From NCBI GenBank assembly GCA_013399015.1, contig VWZX01002966.1, forward strand, positions 1 to 64,000: a stretch of 64,000 bases of DNA. Reading direction: 5' to 3'. This stretch comes from Galbula dea. Its lineage: Eukaryota; Chordata; Aves; Piciformes; Galbulidae. Made by a program: the position numbers and the translations under genes. The notes under the pieces were generated by a model that was not told the origin of the DNA, did no database searches, and was given only the letters and a program-made list of their open reading frames with translations. Positions 12,141 to 23,421 of this stretch are shown here, one piece after another (the first letter of the stretch is position 1; the number at the start of each line of letters is the position of its first letter).

Positions 12141-15100
12141 TGAGGAGCTTAGGAGAGCACCTGTTTAATTTTGGATACCACAGGTGGAAGGAACAGTTGT
12201 ATCCTATTCTTCTAATGTTACATAAACTAATTTGTGTTTTAGCTGGTGTCTTTGTAAGAATCTAGGCTTCTAAAACTGTTTTTATCTGCTTTCAAAGCTG
12301 ACGTATTTGTGAGATAGCCAAGATACACAGTGCAGTTCCATATACTTGCATATTTCAAGATGCTAAGATATTTCAAACGTTTAATGTACTTTGTGTGCAA
12401 AGAGAGAGACAGATATTTTATGGTAGTGCTGACTGGAGAAAAATATCTCTTTCCAAAACCAACCAACCAAATTACATAATATTTCTTTACATCATAATAG
12501 GTCTTGTCTAACAAGTAGTCCATTTGCCCCTCAGTAGACCATTTTGTAATGTAACTCTGAAGTTTGGCGTTGGAATGTTTCATGTTTTGTTGACCCTATT
12601 CAGCCTTCTTGCCTATTCCAACAGCACAAGAGTGTTCAGTAAGCTGCTCGGGTTTCATTTCTTCATGCTACTGGGCTTCTGCAATATAGCATCCTGTGTT
12701 TTCTAAACCAAATCCACAAGGCAAAGACTTCCACCTTTTCAGAGCAACCACTTTATCTTGCCTCTAGAGTGCAGTGTAGGGAAACTAGAGGTATCTGAGG
12801 AGGAGCTTTTCTTGCTCCCTTTCAAAGTCGATCTACCCATATATTTTTGGAGTGGGGTCACATATCTTTAGTTACATGACTATGTAATATGCTTGAACTA
12901 AGCATGTTCTGAGCAACACACAAGACTTATGGCAGGGCATGCATATGGCAGAGGATAAGTATCAGAGGGTTGAGGTAAATGAGCAGAAAATACTTTCCGT
13001 CTCAAGTCTAATGCCTCATGTGCATCTTGAGCAACAGCAACCTTTTCATTCTTTAAATAGGGGAAGTAAGCTTTTTGTGGAAGAAAATGGCAGCTCAGTT
13101 GGAAAAACTGTGGAACTGATAGGCACATCACCTGTTGAGCGACTTAATAGCCTCAGGACACTATGTTGGAAAGTGAAAGTAATGTCCCTGAAACACCATC
13201 TTTTTCAAATGACCTATAATTTTACTCCTTAATTTTGTGCCTAACCTGATATTGATCTTCAAAAATAATGCTAATATCCAAGTACCCCACCACCAAAAAA
13301 TGTGAATACAAATTAGTGAATTAAAAGCTGACTGCTGGTTCCATGTTAGTGAATATATCATGAATAGGAGTCCATGCAGAATAACCCCCTTATCATAGTG
13401 GACAAGGAGAACAAGCTGTGTTATGGATGAATCTCACTTGTCTTTTTTTTTTTTTTTCCAGGAAACTGTGAGTAAGTGTCAGCAGAGTCTGCTAAGAATG
13501 TGAAGGTAGTTGGTAGAACTATCATTGAACACAATTTTTACAGTACATAAATGATCTGGGAAAGTTAAATTAATAGACTATATGTATTTTGCCAATCATA
13601 ATAATTCATTTGTAGCATTTTGTCACAAGTCATCGGACACTGAAGTAACTTTAATAACATCTTGTAAGGGAAAGAAGGGAGAAAGGTTTAGACATTACTG
13701 TCAGCAGAATTTCTCTATTTCAGATACTAAAATATAATGATGCCAGTAGGTGCTACTTTAATATTGCTAGCTATAGTCGTTTTGGAAGATGTTCTTTTGT
13801 TTTAGGAGGGTCATAAGTATGCTGATGTGATATATTTAGTGCAAATGAGTACTTAAAAAAGCAGCTGTTAAAAGATTAAATAGTCATATAAAAATTTCTT
13901 ACAGTTTTATAAAAATTAAAGATATCTCCAGGTAATTTAATATTATATGCATTCCTGGTTCATTTTTTTCTTAGACTTTTCCCTTGGAAAATCAGCCAAA
14001 AATGTTTAATAGTAAAAAAAAGATATTTCTCCTTGCCAGAATAGTAAGATTTTTCTGTTTTAGGTCTTTTCTGTCACGAACTAAGTGAAAGACAGCCAAA
14101 ATCCACATTCTGTCTGGTCTTTCTTTTGATCTTAGACTAGACTATGATCACTTCATCAGATGTTTATATGCATAAAAGAGAGGCCTCAGCTAGAAGAGGG
14201 TCACTGGTGAGACTGTAAGGAATTTTTTTAACACATTTTTATCTAAATTTTGTTATAGAGAAAAGCCACTTTTAATAAACTTATGGTAAAGCCAATATAA
14301 ATGTTAAATAACCTGAGCTTTCAGAGTCAGGACATCTTAGGGCTAACTTCCATATTCCCAGACAAAAATTCTGCAAGTCTTTCTATCTTTCTACTATTTG
14401 GCAAATCCTCAGACCTGGGCCTTCCACAACATGTGGCTTTCTAGTAGGGATTTTGCAGTCCTAGGGAACTTTAGTGTAAGATGATCCTCCCAGTTCTGAG
14501 CCTTCAAAACCTTTAGAAGTTGAAATGAAACTTGGCTATATGCTAATCCACTTCAGTGGCTTGTCCACTTCCACGAGCTTTACACCTTACAGGTGCTTTC
14601 AATGTTTATATTTTTATATCTTTCTTTCATGGATGCAGGAAGAGGATTCTGTCTGGTTTCTGCTTTTTCCACACTGTATTATCCAACCGCTTAATTGGAT
14701 GGGGGTATGCATGTTCACATGTTGTTTCAGTTAATTTCTGGAACATTCATTATTTGATAAGCTTTAATGAGGATTTAGCTTGAAGACTCCCATAAATTTG
14801 AATATTAAAAGTTTAATAAAATAAATCCAAAAGTTAGCGCTTTTTTTGGACAGCTTTGGGGAGAAGGTGGGGTAATTAAGAGGAAAGCACTCCATACCAT
14901 TTGCATAAGAATAGAATAGACAGAAAGAAGGATGACATGTTTGTCCTCTGCTTTCAGAAATTAAAATCTGGGGTATGGGAGGCTGTGCGGCTATTGAAGC
15001 CACCACTTGGATCTGATTTTCTACATTATCCCAGTGTAAATGAAAGGACAAATCTGTTCTATTCTCCCCTGCCTCCTGGGGATAGCCTACTGTCTCTTTT

Positions 15101-16958
15101 GAATTGCTCTATTTCAGCCATATTCCTGCCATACTTGTGCTGAAGTTGACAAGAAATCTGTGCAGGGCTAAACAAATAGCCACATCCCAACCTATTTTAG
15201 AATGTTTCAAGATGAACATTTGCACCTTAATTTTTTGTGACCTCAGTCCTTCTTGAATCTTGCTTGGGATTTCCATGAATATTTTTAACTGGTATGACTA
15301 AGATTTGGGTAGGAGATTATTCTCTTTAGGTCTCTTGCAGGCAGAGGTTTGCAGATTATTTGCAGTGATTTCCCTTGGAAGATCTGGGCTCTTTTTTTCT
15401 GAAATGGGGAGAAAAAGCAATTTCTGAACTGCATGTTACTTCAATAAGCTCTGCCAGACATTTCAAGAGAAATAGTGCCAAAACATGGAAGTTTAAGGAG
15501 GGTTCAGTTTTGCAGCAGTTTGTAAATAAAGTTTTATTGCATGATGTTTAGATGAACTATCCTGTAGATAAGTGTTAACAGTTTCAAGACTCCTTGCAAT
15601 GAACAGCTGTGTTGGAATGATTCCAGTAATTAAGCTCTTCAGATTACTTCCTGTGCCTTGGTATTGAAATGTTATTTTGAATAAGGAACAAAACTATTCT
15701 TTAGTGGCATTGAAGTTCTGTGCTTTAAATTTGAAGCAAATACCTGCCATTCAGATAGTACGTTTTCAAGGATAAGTGACTGAACAGTACATTCCATCTT
15801 TCTTCATATTTCTTTTAGTGTGTTGCATCTTCATATGGGTCACCACCCCCATTAACTGTATCATTAACTCACAAGAAATAGATGATAACACTGAATGTTT
15901 GCAGATGGACATATCTGGAAAGTTGCTTAATTTACTTTTGTCTCCTGGCAATTGATGATAGCTTTACAAAACCAGACCACCAGAGTCGGGATGCAGTATT
16001 AATTACAAAGGTACTCTCATTTTTTTCTAAAAAGCAGTTTTTAGAGCTACATGTTTTTTCATGTTAATTCTTTATTTATTTTAGTTGGTCTTGCACATTT
16101 GATGTTCCGTGCACAAGATGATTTTCAAGGTGCATAAGTTTGCCCTTAGACATCCAGTCTCACATATATGGCTCAACTAGAGAGAAATGGAGCATTTCTT
16201 GCATTTCTGAGATGTAGGTTGTCTTTGCATTGCTTTTAGTTTTTTATGTGATGGATGCTTGAATTTGGTCTTAACAAATATAGTTGTCCTATAACTATTA
16301 GTAATTTTGAATACAACCTTAAAGATTAAAACCTTCATTGTGTCTCAGTGTAATTAAATTTCATCTTGCATAAGTGTAGAATTCTTTTGGTTTTAATACT
16401 TCTGGCTTTTGGGGTTCTACTGAATTCAAGAAGCCATAAAAATTAGAAGCAAACTGTGTTTGCAGACCTCTTAATCTGATTATAGAAATAGTTATTATGA
16501 GATGCTCTTGCAAAGTAAATGTATGAATAAGAAGACCGTTACTATGTCTTTTCTAATGTATATACTGAAACTTCAAGAAGAGTGTTCTAACAACCAAACT
16601 TTCATGAGGGTTTTTCATAGTAAAGGAGTAGTGTCTATTTACTTATTTTAAATGATAATAAAAAGATTCATTACACAAAAGCCCAAAATATCTTTGCAGG
16701 GGACATATTCTGTTGACTTGATTTGCTTTGCTGTTCTGGCCATGTTGTGTGAAATAGAGGGTTACAGACACATGGAAAATGAACTTGATGTACAAGTATC
16801 TCCAATATTTATTGGGCATATCTGTTTATAATCTATTCACTTTAATATTTATGTTGCTCAAGGAAAAAATCACAAATGGATCAATAGCAATTTTACATGT
16901 GGAGTGCTGCACAGCTCTGCTTTTAATCATATAGGAATTGCAAAAAAATAACCATTTA
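12141..16958. other. Non-coding, no gene recognised
   Basis: AT-rich with scattered homopolymers, including T15 at 13443-13457 followed by CCAGG (a chance splice-acceptor look-alike). Open frames at 12239-12583 (-, 114 codons), 12939-13232 (+, 97) and 14764-15051 (-, 95) have no family resemblance and no consistent codon bias. Confidence 0.65.
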
Positions 16959-17131
16959 TCACAGAATCACACAGAATATTAGGAGTTGGATGGGACCTTG
17001 AAAGATCATCTAGTCCAACCCCACTGCCGCAGCAGGATTCCCTAGACCAGGTCACACAGAAGTGCGTCCAGATGGGTTTTGAATACCTCCATAGAAGGAG
17101 ACTCCACTACCTCTCTGGGCAGTCTTATAGT
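16959..17131 (-). mobile_element. CR1 LINE 3' end
   Basis: Read on the minus strand this is a clear CR1 3' end: CTGCCCAGAGAGGTAGTGGA, a segment with TTCAAAACCCATCTGGACG, GTGTGACCTGGTCTAGG, GGGGTTGGACTAGATGATC, GGTCCCATCCAAC, and a terminal ATTCTGTG pair (worn by one extra tg). It ends at the CR1 3' terminus near 16960 and is truncated at its 5' side near 17131, as most CR1 copies are. It is the best-preserved CR1 3' end here and gives a local reference for the tail of the chimera at 57205-57379. Confidence 0.95.
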
Positions 17132-17399
17132 AAGCTTGAAGTAATTTCTTTATTATAGATACACTTTTTGAGGTATCTGATTTCCTTAAGAAAATAATTC
17201 AGTTTCCCTTATGATGTTCCATCTATTATGACTAATTTCTGGTTTTTGATTTCATGTGTTAGCTAACATCCTGACTACTTATTCAAAAGCTTTGGTATTT
17301 TGACAGTAACATCTGAACCCTTTTGCAAGTTCAAATCTTGACTGCTAACTCAACAGCCTACACTAAATGGGATTCTGTGTGATGTTCAGGTAGTACTGA
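17132..17399. other. Unassigned spacer between two CR1 minus-strand pieces
   Basis: AT-rich, 268 bp. In an intact CR1 the two flanking pieces would lie about this far apart, but I cannot trace CR1 through it. It may be heavily diverged CR1 or unrelated DNA. Confidence 0.35.
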
Positions 17400-17450
17400 T
17401 AGGCTGCAATAAGGTCTCCCCAGAGCCTTCTCTTCTCCAGGCAGAACAAC
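17400..17450 (-). mobile_element. Short CR1 fragment from upstream of the 3' end
   Basis: On the minus strand this reads GTTCTGCCTGGAGAAGAG, AAGGCTCTGGGGAGACCTTA, a hallmark CR1 segment ('ttcagcctggagaagagaaggctccagggagacctta'). It has the same orientation as the CR1 3' end at 16959-17131 and sits at roughly the spacing expected in one element, so both may be remains of a single insertion. Confidence 0.75.
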
Positions 17451-19860
17451 AAATCTGATTCACATTCAGTGCCAGTTTCATACTGCTTTGAAAAGTGAAG
17501 AGGAAGTTCTGCAAATATCTTATTTTCCTGGTTGTTCCTATAGCACTTCAGAAATATCTCATCAGCTCTAAGATTCTAAAATCTCTCATCATGTCTCTTT
17601 GAACAGAAGTGCTATGAAATTTTGAAAGTCCAGAAGGAAAAAAAATTACTGAAAAGGAATTTATGAAGAATTTCTTTTAAGTGGATGAACTTGTAAAGAA
17701 AAATAATTATAGTCTTTGGTTCAGCATATTTCTACCTGAAATAGCATTTGCTGTGTGTTTGTTAAGGTAGATGGTGTCAGGGCAAAGTACCTGTAGGGAA
17801 AATTACTGTTGCATATGTGTGAGAGAATCGTGTGTGCGAAGTAACCACGTAGAGAACACACTGGAAATGTTACTTTCATATCTGGTAGTATTCCCTAAAA
17901 AGAAAAGAAGCTTGAAGTCAATGGATTCAGACACTACTAGGTTTTTCTTTCACTGGAGAAATGCAAACTAATTTTATCTTTAAATGGGAAAAGGATCCCA
18001 AGCAACCATCACCTTTCAGAAAGTTACCATATTGTTTCATTAAACTCTTTTCTTCATTATCAATACTATTTTTTTAGATTTTTCAGCCATAAAACAAGGA
18101 AGACTTACCATTTCAGACAAGATAAATTATGGATAATAAAACAAATGAAGTATTCATGGTTCTGTAAAACATTTTCTTGTCTATTGGAAGTCTTGTATTA
18201 GTAAAGGACTGGAACTGACTTTGCTGATCTTCTCTTTTAATGTTCTTTGATAAACTAGTGTTATACCATTATTTTTCTCTATTTTTATCATTGTTATCTC
18301 ATTTTTATCTTGTGGGTGTGACCTATTCCTAATAACTGATCCACCATTTTAAATTAATTCTCTGTATACACACAGCTTTCTAAGGAAAATCTTGGCTATC
18401 TACCAAAGACACGAGGTAACATCCTATATCCTGAAGTGTTTAAAATCACTGATTTCTTTTCAAGTCATTGACAAACTAATAAGCAGACTAATCAACACTG
18501 ATGCTAAATGTAAATTGTCAATGACAGCAGCCAGTGGTGTGCTGCTGACAAGTGATAATGTCATTTCAACATGTCCTCAGAGCATGGCAATTACTGCTGC
18601 ATTCATGAACGTATGTAGCTTGATGTTTACCTGATTTGAATATGAAAGGCTTTCTGAAAAGTTCATATGTGCTCTCTGCAGTCTGAATGCATCACATCAA
18701 ATATATTAGGATGAACTATTTGGCTAAACAATTCAGATTCCACTGACCACAGGCCTTCTATTTTATGGTCTCGCTACAACATCAACAAAAATCCCTTAAT
18801 GCAATGCAGAACTGATCTGCATTATTAGAATGTTACTCTTGATTCTCTGTCTGAAAGATAGAAATGATATTGAGCAAGAATGGTAAGAGAGGTTATGCAG
18901 TACACATAGCTTGTAAAGTAACCAATAACAATTTCCTTCACACTATATAGAAACAGTTTTTACATGTCTTATGGCTAAAATGTTGTTTTAAAAATACTGG
19001 TAGAATATATGCACAGAAGTCAGCATTTCTCATTTCCCTCTTCCTGAAGAATTACTAGTTCTGTGGCACCATTGTTGGTGTTCTACTGAACCAGAAAAAA
19101 AAAAATCTTTCAGCTGTTCTATAAATGTGGAAAGAAAAAACAGAGTTAGCAGATCTGTCTTTCAGAGATTACCAGAGAGGGGGATCAGGTGTACTCCAAG
19201 GCCTTGGGATCTGAAGGAATTAAACATGGATGTGGTAAAGCTATCAGATTTCACTTTTCCCATATGTTGAGGAAAGAGTAAAAGCTCAATGCTTAACATA
19301 CTTCATATAATTCTGGAGAGCTAGTATTCCTTATAGTGTCTCCATGGCAGTTGTTATGGATACTTCAAGCTGTACAATTGCTTCATGCATTTTGTACTGT
19401 GTATAATAGATTTCTCTGTGTACACTTTTTAACTGATGGAGGTAAAATCAAAACACTTTATCCAAAATGCATGTAACTGGGGTTAAGATAAAACCCCAAA
19501 ATACTCAAAATGTTTCCAACACTGAAATAATCAGACCTTTCCAAAAAAACAAGTGAAAAAATCCAGAAATTGCATCAATTATAATCCTTATCTTATTTTG
19601 TACTCCATCAGAAAAAAACAAAAAAAACAAAATAAAGCCTGAGGAAGCATATTAAAGTCCAGTAAACATCAATTTATTTTTAATTTCATTTAGAAAGGAT
19701 GCCTTAGAAACAGATCTGATTTGTCTTCTTAGAAAGCTTTTCAATCCTCATTACCTAGTGGTTATATACCTTCTTTTAATTTCTGTTTTGAATTTACTCA
19801 TTACATCCTTTGTTCTTTTGTTAACATTGCCCTTTTACAGCCTGGCTTTATGCTCTTTAC
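17451..19860. other. Non-coding, no gene recognised
   Basis: AT-rich, no repeat family recognised. Open frames at 17771-17971 and 18392-18634 (+, 66 and 80 codons) have no recognisable domain. Confidence 0.65.
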
Positions 19861-21130
19861 TTTATTCTTATTCTATTTATAGAAAATGGTCACATTCCCA
19901 GTTAGTTTTTAACCAAGCTGAACAAACCAGCTCTTTTCACCTCTTCACATAAAATTGCCATCGCCTTTTCCTTTAGCTTTTTCCCTTTTGTGCATGGTTG
20001 GTTATGATTTGTCTTTCAATGGATCCTACGATTGCATTCTGTCTCTTCTCATACATGTCACGCTCATGGTTCATAATGTCCTGTGATTGAGTAGGACAAC
20101 TGAGGCTTGTCTTCATTGTTTTGTACCGATGACCAAACTTGTTGGTCCCCAAAGGCATAACATTTCACTTTGCTTCATGAAGTTTCTTTTATTCTCTTCC
20201 TTAAGATCACCCAGTGTTTCATGAAGGCCCCTTGTAAACCGCATTTCCAAATGTTGAGATGTTGGTACGCTCTTGGTTATTAATGATCTCGATAAAACTT
20301 GTCTCCAGACTGCTCTGTGAGAAACTGTAGCTTGAAGCTCTCTCTAGCCAGTAGTTCTTTATCATTACAGGGGGGGACAATCCTCTTGTTCTTTTCTTGA
20401 ACTTGATTTTAACTAGAATCTTTCATGTGGCAAAAAGTCAAGATCCTTTACTAAACCCCTACAGAGGATCCCTTTGTTCTCTGTTCCTTCTACGAAGCCA
20501 GGTATATTGTGAGAGAAAGTATATAGGGTCAGTTTGGATCAATCTGTTTCTTGTAAATTTGACTGTACTTTACCCTTTTTCCCCTAGAGCTCGAGCCAGT
20601 AGTTTAGGTATTATTAAAATTGCAGTCATGTATAACATTTCCTTTCTGACAAAGTTACTACATTTGCAGATTTCTAATTACAGGGCACTGCACACACTGC
20701 AATAGGTTAACCATCCTTGCTACTGTACTGATTTTGTATGCAGCTTTTTTCCGGTTCTTTGGACTAGATATTTTCCAGTCCCTCTGGCTCGTATCAAGCA
20801 GTACTGCCACTAGGTTGTATCTTTCTTACTCTATTTCCTCTGCATAAGTCTGGCACTGATTCTGGCTGTTCTTGCTTTATTGTTACATGTTTTGATCTCG
20901 AAGACAAAGTCTTATCTGTCAGTGAGCCTGTTTTCTTCCATTCTGTATAGGTTCTCAGTTTGATCCCAGTATACATCTAGAGATGGTTGATTGGCTGCAT
21001 CCTTTCTAAAAAGTTCCTCCCCCTTGACATTTTTTTCCATCCGTTTTGCTTCCTTAGTCTTTGCTTACTTTACAGATTCCTTGTAATTGTAGCAGCTTTC
21101 CCTAAACAGAATCCAATCCTCCTGAAGGTT
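19861..21130 (-). pseudogene. Possible decayed intronless coding relic (coiled-coil-like)
   Basis: On the minus strand three stretches read like Lys/Glu-rich helical protein. At 21130-20834, 99 codons in one phase are broken by two stops (TAA at 21067-21065 and 20914-20912) and include KEAKRMEKNVKGEELFRKDA. At 20343-20116, 76 codons are open in a second phase, with LHETLGDLKEENKRNFMKQS. At 20158-19973, 61 codons are open in a third phase, with NHERDMYEKRQNAIVGSIER. An AATAAA lies downstream at 19866-19861. The phases differ, so frameshifts would be needed. I do not recognise the family, and no poly-A tail or target duplication is evident. It may be a worn gene copy or a chance run of open frames. 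Confidence 0.3.
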
Positions 21131-23377
21131 CATGTACCACAATTACTTGGTCGAGATGAGTTCATAGCTTGAGTAACTTCTGATTCTTTTTCTATTTGTG
21201 ATGAACTAATTTGCAATACCTTGATTCAGGGTTATTCCAGAAACCCTTGCAGGGATTGCTCACCTATTACTTAGCAAAGCAAAATATCATCTCTTTTCTC
21301 TTTTTTTTTTTTTTTTTGGCAGAACATTTCCCAGCTGAGCTCTGCTTCTATAAGCATGCATAGAACAGAGCTACAGAATTTCCTCTTGTGATGCAGAACT
21401 CAGTAGTATTCCTCTATGCCAAAGCCTGCCCTTATACAAATCAGGCTCTTATTCAATATATTCCAGAGCTACTACAGTAGTGCAATTTATCAGAGTAGCC
21501 TTAATCCAAATGGATGATTTTATCCATATTACTACAAATTAATAAAATAGTAGGAAACACAGACTTAAGCAAGCCTGAGTTTATTTTTTTCTCCTTTTTT
21601 TCCTGCACCTTGTTTTAATTTTTAAAAATGTATTTGAGACAGCTATGTGTGCTCTTCAGCAGTGTTCTGAATTGCAAGTGATGGTTGTGTCTTCTAGATC
21701 GTTGCTTCTTTCTCAGAACTCTTTTTTTTTTCCCTACAATATTATTTATTGCAGAGCAAGATATTGTGAACCAAAACCATTTACAGATTACTTTCTCCAA
21801 AGAAACAAAGAAACTCTTTCTCCTCCTCCTTCCTTTCCTTCACCCTCGAGTCTGAACTCTCTAAGGCAAAGAAAATGCTTCTTTGTATTCTGGTTTTAGG
21901 TGAATGTCTTGTCCATTATTATTTGATCCTATATCATCAACACATCTTCTGAGATACTCTTTTTTTCCAGTTGTCAGCTAATATTTTGTTCCTGCTCTTA
22001 CTAAGTCTGTTTTAGTTTTCCATTATATCAAGCCCAGTCACCATTTAAATACCTAATCTTCTGAGCGAAACATTTCCTGCAGTGTGGTGTGTAGTCACAT
22101 TGCAGTTACTTCAACAGAGATGTAAAGGTTTCTTTCCTCTCAAAAACTTTTTAATTTAGTAGATTCAGATAATTAGGGACTCCTTTATTTTTGAGTAAAT
22201 AATGGAGAAAGGGGTACTGGAAAAACTTTTACAAGCAAAAGATGTGATTTCTATATGCAAGAGAGGGGAGAGAAAAGAGGAACAGACAAAAAAATCCCAA
22301 ACAAAACAATTAGAATTTGAAGAAGGGTGCAAAAATTTCTTCGAGCACATTTAAGTATTGTGAAATGCCTGAATTTCAGGTCTTTATTATAGGCTTATTT
22401 TCCAGATATTGTCCTTCAGAGCTTACATTTTGAGTCAGGGAAGAGGTGGAGGGGAAAAGCAGAATCACATAAGGTTCTATCTGGCAAATAGTTTTATAAT
22501 CCTCTTCACAGGAAAACACAGATGGCCATTCGGCAGCAATCCAGATGCTCCTGCAGGAAGCTCAGTCTCTCTGTGGAGCCATTTGGAGGGTATCCGTAGA
22601 TGTTGCTATCTTGTAACAGTGCAGTAGTTATTCTCTTTTAAGAGATGATCTGAAAAAACAGAAATATGTTCTTGTGTCAACAGGGAAGTAGCTTTTAACA
22701 TTAGAAGTGAATTTGGCTGTCACTTGGAGCAATAGTGGTGTCCACCTATCCATGACTGGAATGATAGACATAGCTTTCGTGTTACAGTCTTTGGTCTTGC
22801 ATGCATTCTGCAGCCAAAATGTGTGCATTAAAATGTAGATTGTAATCTCATATTGTATAAGTTGAGAATATGTTAACAAACAGAATTCATCAAGAGAAGC
22901 ATCAGTATGTACTAAGTACAGTAAGTTATAGTCTAGTGGAGAAAGCAATGTTTATAGTAGTGTTTAAATTTATAGTATAGACAAGATGGCACAGTTAAAG
23001 GCATCTCTTCGAAAGTATACTTCAGAAATACATTTATTTTGTCCTGGATAGCACAACACAGAAGAAATTAAAAAGAGTAAGACAACAAAGTAGACAGATA
23101 ATAGAATTCAGTATCGCTGCTTCAATAAGACTAGTAATAAGCATGAAATTGAACATCTGCTTAAGTGCATGTCTAGGTTATAGCATAAAGATAGCTGTCA
23201 TAAATGTACCCTGATATTTCCATAGGAGACACATTTCAGTAGATGATAACTAACATAATGCAAATATAAATGTTATACTGCAGTGAAAGCTGTACAATTA
23301 TTTTACCTGTGATTGATAGGAACTAAAAATAAAATCAAGAGTTCTGCAGTTTACCTTTTTGAAGGAAATCCTTTGAA
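21131..23377. other. Non-coding, no gene recognised
   Basis: AT-rich with a T17 run at 21301-21317 and other T- and A-runs. Open frames at 21645-21899 (+, 84 codons) and 22628-22948 (-, 106 codons) show no family features. Confidence 0.65.
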
Positions 23378-23421
23378 TCTATTAAATAAATAAAATAAAT
23401 TTATAATTAAATAATTAANAG
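23378..23421. repeat. AT-rich simple repeat (TAAA-like) with an ambiguous base
   Basis: Degenerate units of aaat/taaa. Position 23419 is 'n', the only ambiguous base I noticed in the window, so the assembly or base calling was uncertain here. Confidence 0.8.

Noticed and set aside
12239..12583. 114-codon minus-strand open frame
   Set aside because: Length is within chance for 64 kb of AT-rich DNA, and composition (Tyr, Lys, Leu, Ser) follows the AT bias with no domain or signal.
13441..13475. T15-CCAG followed by GTGAGTAAG, resembling a splice acceptor and donor
   Set aside because: The implied exon would be only a few bases long and there is no coding frame around it. The T-run is one of many in the window.
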